From contig CP093829.1 in the NCBI GenBank assembly GCA_033063855.1, forward strand, positions 7,760,243-7,824,242: a stretch of DNA of 64,000 nt, in the 5' to 3' direction. The notes beneath the pieces were generated by a model that saw only the letters and a list, made by a program, of their open reading frames with translations, was not told the origin of the DNA and made no database searches. The stretch comes from Smittia aterrima. Taxonomy: Eukaryota > Arthropoda > Insecta > Diptera > Chironomidae. This document shows positions 45,701-58,000 of this stretch, in pieces; the first letter of the stretch is position 1; every line of letters begins with the position of its first letter. The position numbers and the translations under genes are program-made.

Positions 45701-46531
45701 CCATCTACATCGTTGCCAGTTTGCGCTCATGAATGAAACAAACTCGCGCCATCGTTTATCAACACAAAAACATTCCTTGCGCAAATCAACATTAATATTT
45801 TCATCGCACACCATCATACAAAGCATTGCCGCAATGCTCAATCGACACGAGTTCGTGCGCAGACATTTATACAACGCTTGCAAGCCAAAACACATCTACA
45901 GTCGCACATGAACTTCGTAGACTTATAATATCGGTCCCATCGAAGACTCAAGCTTTAGTCGACGAGAAGAATTTGTTCGATAGAGACCTAACGTCTTTGG
46001 CTCTCCATAAACTCACACATTGAAAGCGCCACGCCAATGTAAAGTTATATAAAAACATATTCAAAACATAGATATCGAGTGAATCAAAAAAAGATCATTT
46101 CCATTATTTTGAAAACATAAAAACAATAACAAACATTTATTGGGACGTTTGAAATTAGTTTTGCAACGACTCTCCTTGATTCTAGACGCGTTTGAGAGCA
46201 AATAAAGTTAATTTTTTTTTCGTGAAACAGAAAAAAAAACATTTCGAGCTCGAGAAGAAGGGAAACGAAAGAAAAGCCAAAAGAAAAATAATTGAGAACG
46301 TCGACATCTTGATGAGCGAGTGTGTTGGTGAAGTGAGAAGAGAAGAAAGATAATAAGTTTATATAGTCGAAACCACCTTCGTACATAGCAATTTTGCAGA
46401 AAAGTGGCTCAAAATAAAAGAACGGATAAATAACGCCAAAAAATAACAACAGACGTTTCGAGAAGTTGAGCAAGCGTACCGAGACGAAGAAAGCAACTAA
46501 CAAAATTAAAAAGCAAAGTTGTTCGAGAATA
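42732..46531. other. Intergenic region between the Eiger-like gene and the 168-residue gene
   Basis: 3.8 kb, starting with the Eiger-like 3' UTR (AATAAA at 42,988). The open frames look random. A 17-bp inverted repeat with 7-bp perfect arms (GCGACTT, TAA, AAGTCGC) lies at 45,248-45,264, and a TATA-like TATATAAAA lies near 46,046. The last few hundred bases may be the 5' UTR of the next gene. Confidence 0.4.
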
Positions 46532-47038
46532 ATGCCAAGTAAACAAAGTCAAAATGACGTTATTGCGATTGAAGAGTTGGTCAATGAGATAAAACAGAAT
46601 CTACGACTGAAAGCTGCTCCACCTCCAGCATCCGGAGCGGCTCAATCTCTTCAACATCCTCTTTTGCAACCTCCCAACAACGAAAAGTTCTTGCCACAAG
46701 CTATGAACTTACACCATCATCAACACCCGCAACAGCAGCAATTAGTTATCAAGAAACAGAGATCTCGTCCCTCTCCCTATCACATACCATGCCGTTCGTG
46801 GAGCGAGAGCTCAACGACTCAGCGACCGCGTAAAACCTGCAAAAACGATGAGAATAACATCGAAGACCCTTACGAGCTGCTTCAGTCGCTGCTGAAAAAT
46901 AACAGTTTAGTGAAGGAAGCTGTCCGACGACTTCAACTCACAAACGCCAGTGCATATTCCCGAAAACAGAATTACTTTTACGACAGCGACGAGGACAACA
47001 GGTCACCGATCGTGATGATGTGTCATCTAGAATCTTAA
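46532..47038 (+). CDS. Short protein of unknown function, single exon
   Basis: 168 residues starting at the first ATG of the frame. I do not recognise the family. Residues 1-30 form an amphipathic helix-like segment (IAIEELVNEIKQNLRL). The middle is Pro/Gln/His-rich and disordered. The C-terminal 60 residues look conserved rather than random: EDPYELLQSLLKNNSLVKEA, then VRRLQL, and an acidic end with SDEDNRSP and MMCHLES. There is no signal peptide or membrane segment. The two helical blocks flanking a low-complexity linker suggest a small adaptor or regulatory protein. Codon use resembles neighbouring genes, which supports it being coding. Confidence 0.65.
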   Translation: MPSKQSQNDVIAIEELVNEIKQNLRLKAAPPPASGAAQSLQHPLLQPPNNEKFLPQAMNLHHHQHPQQQQLVIKKQRSRPSPYHIPCRSWSESSTTQRPRKTCKNDENNIEDPYELLQSLLKNNSLVKEAVRRLQLTNASAYSRKQNYFYDSDEDNRSPIVMMCHLES

Positions 47039-50000
47039 ATTAAGTATCTTGTTTACAAAAAGCAATGTTCCGTTAACTTCCTCAACAATAACAATAATAA
47101 TGACGCGTCAAACTCACGAGAAAAAAAAGTAAGAAAAGGGAAATGAAATAGAAATGATCTGAATTTATTAAACATTAAGTCTCGTACGTCTAATTTCCTG
47201 AGTTAGCTAAATTAATCGATAGAGAACAATATTTTGTTGTTGCGTTCTTTTCGAGAATGTATTTTCACTCGAAGCCATCGCCCTCAAAAGATAATAACAG
47301 TGATGATGAAATATCCACCGCTGCCGGCAGAAGACTCGAAACTTCGTTGCTTTGAACTCTATTTTAGTGTCAAAACAAGTTTGTTTTTGTACATTTACTG
47401 AGCTTTTCTGTTCTGTTTACCCAAATGGAAGGTTTTTCATGTTTATTGGGATGGAAGAGGAAGGCAGAGCTCATCTCAATGAATCATACTTGGAAATTGC
47501 GCTAGAAAATTATTTTGTAAATACACGAGAGTTTGTTGGTCATTCTCATGGGAAACATCGACTGACGATGCTGCTGAGTGGCGGCAAATTGAAATGAGTA
47601 ATTTGCGGCGTTCGTTTAATTGTCGGTTGCGCAGTGTGTTTTGTTTGTCTGGTAACCCGTTCATTTATTCGTACGTTCCTCTTCTTGAATCATACAACAC
47701 ACCTTCGCGTAATGCAGACAAACGCCTCACACTAAAGTAGAGAAAGAGCCGAGAAAATGAAAATAAAAAAAAACGACGACGAGAACTTGTTATGAATGAC
47801 TCTACCGATAGCGGGTTTGTAAATATGTACGAACGAGTAGTATGTGAGAAATGAAAACATTTGAAATTCAAAATGGCTGCGGCTCTTTTCTCACAATTTT
47901 CCGGGACTTTTCCTTCGAGAGTGCGAGCAACGAACGAGACGTTTGCTAAAAATAAACCGCAATGAGTTTTAATTAAACTTTTCACAACTCGGAACTCTTT
48001 CTCGGAGCCATGTCTCTCTCTCTTTTACTCTTTCTATCGGTTAAACGGCTTCCTAGACATGTGACTTTGTTTTGCGTTATGCAATATGACTCAACTCCTC
48101 TCAAGGGAGCTTTTCCTTGTCAAGCAAACTCGTTTGCAATTCAATTCCTGGACTTGGATTAGAGAAAATTTAATCATTCTCTCGTTGATTTATTTGCTGG
48201 TTTCGTAATTCGATTGCATTTGGTTTGTAAATAATTGTACATTTCAAATCATCTTGATGTTTACTTAAGTGTTAACGCACTTATCTTAAATCAGCAGACT
48301 TTTAAACTGTCGATAGCGAGGAAGAGGATGATGATGAAATATCTTTCACTTGGAGAGCATTTGGTGTCGTTAAAAACTTTACGGACTTACAGAAATAGCA
48401 AAACAAAAAATGAATAAAAAATGAAGCTGTTTAGAGGACTTTTGTGGCATAAAGTGTGTAAGTTGTGTTGGCTCCCCCCAACCGAAGAATTTGACTTCAC
48501 ATTAATGTGGAAACTAGTTCAGTAAATATCTCTTAGATAGACTTTTTGAAAAATGAAAACAGACGAGAAGCAAGAAACTTAGGATAAACGGAATATTTTC
48601 TCTGACTTTCTTCTTCATTTGAAGGAGACTAAAACTACAGAAAATGAAAAACAAGAATTAATTTTAGTTGAAATTGTAGACTGTGCTGTTAATAATAGTA
48701 AAACAAAAAAAAGAAAAATTAAATCTAAATTAATTGTTCGACCCGGTTGAAGTAGACAATGGAAAGGAATTAAATGAAGCGTTGTATAACGAGCTGATTG
48801 ATTTCTGTGTAAATTATAAAACTAATTGTATATAATTTATCGTTTAGACTTTAGCTAGTAGACGAATATGGAAATTCTAGCGTTAACGTTCTAAGAAAAA
48901 AAGTTTCCACGAATTGAACGAGATGAAGAAAAGCTTTAGAAAGAAAGAGGCGAGAAAAGTTGAAACGATCATTCTTTGGTGGAGTTTTAAGTGTGAAATT
49001 TTCTACTTAATGTTGAATAACTTTATTCTCCTTAATCATTCATTCATTCATTCGATGTATGGACTAAGTAAAGAACTTTTCAGGATGATCGTAACTTATT
49101 CAACAGAAAAAAAATAAAAAATAAACTTTACGCTTACAATTACTTGTAATTACTAGAATTAAGTGAAATTAAAGAGTTATCAAATAAAACAAAAAATGTT
49201 TTAAACTAAATACGACCTTAAAAAAAAACTAAAAAGCCAAACGAAATCTTTTTCTTTCTTTACTTTCGTGTTTCAGGAATCGTCGACTGGTGTAAATATT
49301 TATTTTCCATCGAACGAAATGTTTATTGGTTGGGGTTGGGTCACTTTAGGATCCTAAATATCTAGAAGCGGCCGAAAATAATCATTGTCGTTCATGTTCT
49401 GTGGCAGTGTTCGTGAAATAAATATTCTGAAAATAGAATTCTAGGATATTTTTTTAAAGCTCTCTCGCATGGACTCTTCTTAATCAACATTCCTTCGCTT
49501 GTGCTTGATTACGTGACTTGATGATCAATAATTCTTATCTGCCCACATTGCTGTTGAAAAATTTTCAGAGTCGTTCTCTGCAGAGAGATGAAGATAAATT
49601 TCCATAACAAAAAAAGCTTTTCCCACAATGAAAACAATTTCTCGGAACTTGAAGAACTGCGCGCGCTTATCGATTGATGAGTTCGAAAATGTTCGCATAA
49701 CGAACTCGTCCTAAGGATGTCTTTGAATCCTCACGTTCGTCATCAACGATGTTAACTAGTGTGGAGCATATTTCCCGAGTCAAGCAACGAGAGAAATTGC
49801 GAAGGCTCACATCATCCAGTTGACGTTTTAAGTTGAACCGATTCGGCTGGGAAATTGAGAAGGCGAGCCGTGACTTTGAAGAAGTTTCTTAAATTTGGTG
49901 ATTTATGGTTTTCGATAGATTTTTTTAGTGGAAAGAGTTTGAAATTTCTCTTAGTTAGACTGAATTGAAATTTTCTGAAGAATTTAATTAAATTCTTCTC

Positions 50001-50102
50001 TGAAATTGAGAGAATTTTCCAAAGAACGCAAACCTTTCAAGTGAATTTTAATGAAAGTTTAAGTTAAAGAATCAAACATCAAAGAGGAATAAAAAGCTCA
50101 CG
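47039..50102. other. 3' UTR and intergenic region before the secreted-protein gene
   Basis: About 3 kb of AT-rich sequence with many ATTTA-like strings and a short CATT repeat (49,037-49,053). No coding frame is convincing. It probably holds the 3' UTR of the 168-residue gene and the promoter of the next gene, whose leader appears short (an AATAAAAAG string lies about 18 bp before the ATG at 50,103). Confidence 0.4.
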
Positions 50103-53100
50103 ATGCCAGCAAAGACTTTAGTTTTCGCTTTATTCGGACTTTGCTTATGCAACCTGTCGCTGCAGACTTCTACGTTCTTTTCTCTACAGGTAATGGAGGG
50201 AACTTGTTGCTACAAAGAAGATCAGAATTATTACAACAAATTATCCTTCGAGCTTATCAAGTTTCAATCAATTATTTCGACATCGTCAGATTAATCTGTT
50301 TAACAATTTCTATGCCAACGGCATTTGGATGTTTCTCAACTCCAAGGATATTTCTTCATGAATTTTTTGTTACACCCACGAACATCTCCAGTCAACCTCT
50401 CAATTGTCATGAATTATTTACAGCCTGCAGTCGAAGCTCTCAGTGAACGAGAAGCTGAGTTAGCATTGAGGAATGAAATCGAAAACGGAAACTTGGATGA
50501 CTTGGTTGACACTGATTTCGAATGGAACGATGGTGAGGAAATTCGATTTTAATTCATTTGCATTATTCCATGTCATGATTTCATTTGCGCAACAAACGAG
50601 GCGTTTGTTTTTTTCATGATTGCGAGGTTGTTGCAAATAAATTAGTTTAACTCACTCACTGCCTCTCAATAGATTACGACAACTCGGAACAACGTCTTCA
50701 GATTCCGGGAAAGGCAATGGCTCGCTACATTCAGGACTACGAAGATTTCTATCCCTCGGACTACAGGAAGCGAGCGATGTACCGTAAGCGAGGTAACTTC
50801 TCGTTAAAGTGATTTTTTCATGCGAAGCTTTATTCAATTTTCCGGTTCGCTGTTTGCTGAAGTTTTTCTTTGCTTTGGCGCTAGAATAAATTTAGAAAGC
50901 TCTTCGTTGAAATTGACGGGGTTTTTCACGCATCTAGCTTTTCGCACATACTTTAGAATCAATCGGAAAGGTTGTGGGCGACGTAAAAGCAAAGAACAAA
51001 CAAAACACTCTGAGGTTGATTTTATCGCTTCAATTGGATCGAGTTAAGAGCGAGAGAGAGTGAAAATGACAGTGGACCCTGGTCAATCATTATAAGCCCT
51101 TACCTCGATTCGAGAGTGCTTTTGAATGAGACGTAGATGCTCAAGCTTCTTTATTTAAAAAAAGCTTCTATTGATTCTATTTCTATAATCGTCTTACATC
51201 GCAGATTCATCAGTCTTCCGCGAAAGAGCTCGAGTTCCTTATTCGCCTCAGCAACAGCAACAAGCACTTGCCGAAAAATTCCTTCGAGCCATCGAGGATG
51301 AAAGAAAACGAGAGGAGGAAGAAGAATATAAAAAGAAGCTTCGCAACTTGTGGAACCGTTATCAAAGTGAGGAGGGAGACATGGAAAGAGAGCTTTTCGA
51401 CAACGACTTGGAAGCCGATTATCCTTTAAATAATGAAGACATTAACCGAAAACGTAACCGCCAGGTGAGAGTGCTTTTCTCTTAAAAAATTCTTGAGATT
51501 GATTGACAAGCATTAATTAAAATAGAAATCCGGAGATGGTGAAGTCGCCTCATACTATTCAAGTGATAAACGTGCAATGCCATTACTGCCGTGGCTTCCA
51601 GCAACACGCAAAAAGAGATTTCCAGTTACCAAACGTTCCCCAAAAGCTTTAACTTCTCCTGAGACGAACGAGAAAGTTTCACAAGATTTGAAAGGAATCT
51701 TCGGTGCGTCGTCAAAATCAGCAGAGAAAAATGGCGTCGACGAAAGCAAAACGAAGAAGAAACGTTCTAGCGATGAAACTCATCCATTGTCATTAGACAA
51801 TTCTTCGAAGACCAAAGAAGAAGCTCCGCAAACTATGACAGACACTATGCATGTTCATATGGCGGAAAAGAAACGCAAGAGAGAGATTACAGACCCAGAT
51901 GATGAAGAAGAGACTGATAATGAGAATGACGACGAAGGTGACTTTGATTTTTTTGTATTTGACTCTTGAGAAATCTTTGGAATTTACGAAAAAAAGAAAT
52001 TCCCTTAATCCCACTTCAATCATTTTCCCTTTTGCATACGATCATAAAATATTAAACACATTTTTATTCTTCTGACAGCTGAGGAAGAAGCAGATGATGG
52101 TGATGACTCGAGTGAAGACAAGAAGAAGAAGAAGAAGAAACGTGAAGCTTCAGCAGCTAAAAAGTCGAAAATTACCTCCGACAAGAAACCGTTCCAGTGG
52201 TCGAACATCTTTGGAATCGACAGAAAGAAGAAATCAGTGAATCTTGTTTATCATCCGTTAGAAGAGTCAACTGACAAGAAACGCAAACGAAACGGCCCTG
52301 ATGGAAGTGAAGCGCCCGAGTATGGTAAGTGCATTGTTCGATACTTACGATTGATGAAAGTCTCGTAATTCGATCGATTTTTCCATTCAGATGAAGAGGA
52401 TTACGAAGATGACGATTACCGTCGGAAAAAGAAGAAGTCTCGTGCATCAATCGACGAGATGGATAACAAGTTAAAGACAATCGAGAATCTCATCATTCAG
52501 GACACTGCAAAGTTTTACGAGAATCGTGAGGGTATGTTGAACTCTTTGTCGTTGAAACTGAAACCGAACGGAATCTAATTTAGATGTTACAGGAAGTTTG
52601 AACTCAATGGAATCTCGTGGCGTAAAGAATCGAGTTGCTGAACGTCTCGCAACGATTTACAACATTGAAAAAATGCGAAAAGCCATCGCACGATTGAAGC
52701 AGTCGATGATGTTGGAGAAGAATTTGGAAAATCATTTAATTCAAGGGTCTCACGTATCATCTGATGATGACGATAAGAAAAAAGCTAAACGCGTCGCGAT
52801 AAAGAAAGAAAAGGCAGAGTTCAACAATCACGAGTAAGAGCAAAGACAATGATATGCCGACTTTCATAATTAATCATTCTTTATCTCAGTCACGACATTG
52901 ACTCTCCCTCAAAGAAAGCTTCCGCAGAACATAAGACAAACGATTTAAACGAGGAAACTGAAAACAAGGAGAAGAAGAAACGTTCACAGAAGAAAAGTGA
53001 CTTCACCAACACTATTATGGATCCAGATGCGTTGTCGGAGGGTTTCATGGGTGGCAGAACGTCTAGCGGCTGTCCCTTATTGGATGGAATTGAGAAGAAG

Positions 53101-53438
53101 TGTAGGGGAATTGATATCATGAGCGGAGACGCATCACAAGACTTGTTGGAAGCCTGTGGCGCTCATCAACTTTGCTATCTTTGCGTAAGTCCCTACCGAC
53201 ATGACCTAAATTCTCTAATTATTTGACAACTCTATGTTAACAGGGAGATTCACAGCTGCAGTGCGACTATCAATACTTGAACGATGCCGAAGAAGTATGC
53301 GGTGGCGGATTAAAGTGTAAAATTGCTGCACGTGAAGCTTTAACAGTTTTGCGAAGCTTGGGAGGAGACAGAATCGCTCCACGCGAATGCATTCGAAATC
53401 CTTGTCTAAGCATGGCACTTCGTTCGATCGCTTATTAA
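50103..53438 (+). CDS. Secreted, dibasic-rich protein with C-terminal ten-cysteine domain
   Basis: Ten exons: 50103-50189, 50424-50532, 50673-50792, 51205-51464, 51526-51937, 52079-52324, 52391-52531, 52584-52833, 52890-53184 and 53244-53438. They join in phase to 704 residues. The N-terminal hydrophobic stretch (AKTLVFALFGLCLCNLS) is a signal peptide. The body is acidic and lysine-rich with many KR/RKR/KKKR sites that could be cut by proprotein convertases, for example around AMPLLPWLPATR between KR and KKR. The last 110 residues hold ten cysteines (GCPLLDGIEKKC, EACGAHQLCYLC, then LQC, EVC, LKC, REC and NPC). The layout fits a prohormone or extracellular precursor. I cannot name the family. 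Exon 8 has two acceptors 9 nt apart, both in frame. Confidence 0.75.
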
Positions 53439-54853
53439 TTAGGAGATGGAATATTTGATAGATGCATAAGGATTAACTAAACTGAGTGGGAACTTGACAG
53501 TGACTTTAAAGACGTGACATATTTTATTGATATTGTGAATCAAATATTGCAGCTGGTTGAAAAGGCATTGGATATATAATAACATTTAAGAAGAAGTATT
53601 TTTCGTCGTCTTTAAACGGTGACAATGTCGCGAAGAAGATTTAACATTGACCTTAACAATGAACAAAACGATTTTTCGATGTTTCATGTTCAACGGTTTC
53701 TCTTTCATGACAATTTCCTACTTTGAAATGATATTTTTGCAAGATTCAAGATTTTATTTGTTATGTTGACGAGACATGAAGCTTTTCTGGACAATAACTC
53801 GGCTTTACGAAAAAACGAATTTCATTTTATTCTTACATCACTCGAATAACTCAGATGAAAATGCTTTTGGGGATGAAATGAAACCTTAAATTCTTGAAAA
53901 GATTTTTTCTTGATCATTTTTTTAAATTTTTGTGAATCCAACGAGAAATGTTGGAAGTGAACGATATAAACATATTTGTGTAATTTATTTGTTGCACTAT
54001 AAAATAAATCTAATAAATAAATCCAAAGACAAAAATAGACAGTCCAAGTTTTATTTCCTGATGATTTGTCAGTTCGCTGTTTCAACAGGAACTTCCGAGT
54101 CGTAGATTTATGATTCAACTTTTCAATGAGAAGTTTTCGCTGAATTTAAACTTTTAAAACATAAATTTCAGAAGTTTGTGAATTTATTCGCTAACTTTTC
54201 TTGATGATTCGCTTGAAGAACGTGAGAAAGAAAATCTTGATGAAAATATTTCGCTGTTACTTCCTTTTTATAAAGTTTCACGAAAACTAATTTTTACTTG
54301 AAGTATTTACTGAAACCTTCGGAATTTATGAAACCAAGAGCGAGAGGGGAAAAATCAGAAAATATTTCAACAGAAACGAAATATTTGAACTCCGCGGGAA
54401 CAAAAACTGAGTTATGGAATAACAAACTAAACCGCATTCAACCAAACGAAAACTTAAATTAAGCGAAGCAGCTTAAAGTGAAAGAATATAAATAAACTTG
54501 TAATTAAAATTTGTTCAGAAGTTACTGAACTTCATTGAAACACCAAAGAAGAGCATGAAATGTCGCGAGATTCATAATAAAACGTCGGCTTTGTTTTAGT
54601 CAAAGAAACAAAAATTGTTTCTAAAATATTCAGCCAAGACTTGTAGTTAAAGTGAGTTAAACGACGTAAAGCAATAGAAACACTCATAATCTAAACCTGG
54701 AGATAATAGAAAGTTCGGTGATAAGCAATTCGCGGGAAAAAGGTAATGAGGTTAAAAGTCATTAAATTTGATTCAAAAAAATACCAAAGCCACGTCTAAA
54801 AACCGCTTTTTCTTGCTTATTTAGATAAATATCAGATCTCCTAAAGGTAAACG
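53439..54853. other. Intergenic region before the MTBP-like gene
   Basis: 1.4 kb, AT-rich. Nothing beyond a presumed 3' UTR on the left and a promoter on the right was recognised. The open frames are short and of random composition. Confidence 0.4.
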
Positions 54854-57692
54854 ATGAGTGATTTCCCACAGCACATCAACAATAGCTATGAATCTGGATC
54901 CTCTTCCTCTAATTCGGTGAGTTATTTCAGATTCCAAAAGAAAATATTTCTCTACGATCCAATTTTAATAATTAGACAAATACCTCCAACTACAACGTGC
55001 TGGAGAAATCAATTCGGCTCGACAGGATCGAAGGAAACGTTTTGACGGCCCTTATGGTGAATGAAAGTGGAAATGATTTATACAACACATCAGCCGAGGA
55101 AGGGATCTTCCCGAACGTGTCAAATTATCAAGAGGTCCAAGCGCCAAGCTATCAACGTGATTACGATTACCAAATTGAATACAGTAACACACCTTTAGTC
55201 TACTCCTGGTTACCAATAGTGCCTGGCTTTAATCCCGATGGATTTAACAATTTGCACAATTTCGAGCATTTGGGTGAGAAAGTTTGTGGAGCCACAAATA
55301 GTTCACCGGAATCAACTGAGATATCGAATCAGAATTTAAAGTACCGCGATTACCTCGTAATAAACAACAAAGAGACGAACCTTATCAACAACTCTTGTGA
55401 ATTAGAGGATAGCTGCAATGCGGTTGATCTCAACATTTCATTTTCGGCTGAAGCTAATCTAAACCCAGATTTATCGTTCGTTGGTAAATTCACAGAACTT
55501 GCTCTACCATCAAATGAGAATGATCCAGGAACAGACAATACTAAGCAAGCCGAACCAGAGGAATCGTTTGATACTTCCATCAAACTCAACCAAACGGAAT
55601 GCATTGAAGCAAACACAGAGCAGTTTACCATCATCAACGACGAGGAGAATCCAGCAAAATCAGAGCAATTGCAAGATGAAAATTTAGATCAGTTTACCAT
55701 CATAAACGACGAGGAGAATCCAGATAAAACAGAGCAATTGCTTAATGAAAGTTATGAAGATATGTTCACTGTCATCAGCGACGAGGACACGAATAACATG
55801 AGTCAATCAATCAATGAAAAATCTCCCGAAGTCTTAAATTCTAGCGTAGTGGATTGCGATAACGAAGCTGTGGTTACGAATAATAAGTCAAAAGAAGAGA
55901 AAATTCCTGAAGACTGTGATGGCATTATCCTTAACAAATTGCGACAGTCTCTCGCTGGAATGTGTCCGCCACCATCAGTCACAGCGAAGTGGTGTCAAAT
56001 ATCGCTTAGTGAGATGCTCATCGCTTATTACAAGAACACGACTGAAAGTCCGTCACAGAAGGAAAACATCGCTAGCAGCTCCTTGTTCATTCCAACTTGT
56101 CAACCAAAAGAAGCTCAAACTATGGATTGGCCCAAAATTAGGACAATGAAGTGTCTTGATGTCGCTTATAACAAAAGCACAGACTCTGAAGACATTGAAG
56201 TGCTCTGTCTTCGCTATGGAGAACGTTTTCTCTCAGCTCAAACAATTTCATCTTTCAACAACAAAGTTGGTCCATCGAGCGCTAAGAAGAAATCTGAGAA
56301 GTTGAAGTGGGTTTATTTTATAACAAAACTTATTTGTTTGTTAACGAAATTCCTTTCTAGATTAATGACACAATCACCAGGACGACGTCTTAGTCATCTC
56401 GCAAACCGTCGAAAAATATTCTCATCGGAGAATTTGAAGTCGTCTTCGTTGACCAAAAGTCATTCCATAGGACACACATCAAGTAGATTTTTAATTAACA
56501 AATCGTGAGTCTCGTCGCTAATTTTATTGATTCAATTTTCATTAAAAATATTTTTTATTGCAGTGTTCTTTACTCAAAAGCATCAAAGACGAAGTCGCCT
56601 CTGAAGCGTTCGTCTGCAAAGAAGAAGACGCCGGGAAAAAGGAAGACTCCGAAGTCGGCAAAACGTCAACTCATCACAAGACCTGAGACATCTCGTAACT
56701 CATCAAAACGAGCGTTATTCACAAGTCCAACGACGTCGCATCACAATTTGAGTCTTCCATGTACATCAAAGGAACCGACAACTCGAGGAGCAGGTCCAAG
56801 GAAAGCTTTGTTCTCTCCTGTCAACGACGAAAATAGAAAAAGACGCAGTTCGATATCACCTGATCACGAAGTCGATAATCGCCGGAAATTGCGTCGACTA
56901 GAATCACCAACGAAAATGCCCAAAAGCCAAAGCTTTTCAATCGCATCAACATCGACTAATTCTAATCTAAACGAAAGCTTCAGAAAGCAGCTTTTCACTC
57001 GAACGCAATCGGAAGTGTTTCCAAAAGCAAGTGAAAGCACAGCTTCTTTAGGCTACAAAGAACCAATGACTTCTATTGTCACGAAAAAGCTTCTCTGGTC
57101 CGTTTCAAACGCTCTCAAGATGAAGCAAATCTCGAATGAACATCAGAAGTTCAAGGAGTATGCAACACTTCTGGCGTCTCTGGTGAAGAAAATATTCATT
57201 GAGTTCTACGATCCAACAAACAAGAGCTTAAGCACTCAAATGGCAAAGTTCTCAAACTTCATGGTTTACTTCGTCATACAGGGTCAGTCAAAGGACGAAA
57301 TTCTTAAGGCGACAAGAAATCATTTGCAGTCGAAAATCACGACAAAAGTGTCTGGATACGTTGCACCACAAGAGTACGAAAGGAACAAGCAATTCAACTT
57401 CAGGAGAAATAATTCACTTCTCTTGACGTCAAGTTCGTACTCGTCGCTGAATTATTCACATGCTTCGGATAGTTCGTTTGATGATCTCTCATCGACTTCT
57501 TCTCGTTTGCCTCTTTCCCGCTCGTCCATTAATTTGAGCAGCTCCAAAAACAATGAGCTAGGAGGAGCTTTACGTGAGAATTTCCAGTCTCGAGAGAACT
57601 CCGCTAGAAAGTTAAGCGGAAGCGATTCGAGTTTAAACCGCGCTAAATCTTCATCAAGTCTTATGAAAGCAAAACGTCAGATATCCTTTTAG
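54854..57692 (+). CDS. Long disordered protein with MTBP-like C-terminal block
   Basis: Four exons, 54854-54916, 54976-56306, 56361-56504 and 56564-57692, give 888 residues in phase. The N-terminal half is acidic and Asn/Ser-rich with an internal near-repeat, QFTIINDEENP, present twice, then FTVISDED. The middle is Lys/Ser-rich with three repeated (K/R)(A/Q)LF(T/S) boxes (RALFTSP, KALFSP, KQLFTR) that could be docking or phospho-motifs. A helical block at about 690-770 (KKLLWSVSNALKMKQISNEH, then KKIFIEFYDPTN and QMAKFSNFMVYFV) resembles the C-terminal domain of MTBP, the Treslin partner in replication origin firing. That match is by recollection and is weak. No signal peptide; probably nuclear. 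Exon 2 and exon 3 are split by an in-frame 54-nt intron. Confidence 0.6.
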
Positions 57693-58000
57693 ACTGAAAT
57701 GTTTTATGAGTTGAGTTTTTATTTTTGGTGTGAATTGAAACATTAGATAGTCGAAATATTTGATCATGTATGTACATAAAGAAGATTCTTTGAACTAAGA
57801 AGCGCGATGTCGCTTCAACACTTGCTGTAATTTATGAACGCTTTTTTGGGTAATAAAAGACACTAATAAAATATTATTGAAGTGAACAATAATCCAACGG
57901 ATTTCTTTTCATCAAACATTTTCAACAACCTCTGTAATTTAAATTTCAGTCTTTGTTGATACTTCAAGTTGAAAACAAGAAAATTAATGTTAGTGCGAGA
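57693..58000. other. Gap between the MTBP-like gene and Sgf29
   Basis: 308 bp with AATAAA at 57,852 and 57,866 for the upstream gene. An AAATTTCAG acceptor just before 57,951 suggests that Sgf29 has a spliced 5' UTR. No other element was seen. Confidence 0.45.

Noticed and set aside
46084..46503. Minus-strand 139-codon hydrophobic frame
   Set aside because: Its Phe/Leu/Ser composition comes from A-rich plus-strand sequence in the presumed 5' UTR of the next gene. No family feature is visible.
50103..50552. Apparent frameshift between overlapping frames at the start of the secreted-protein gene
   Set aside because: Exon 50,103-50,189 ends at CTACAG/GTAATG and the next starts after TTTACAG at 50,423. 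The frames then join in phase, so this is an intron and no frameshift is needed.
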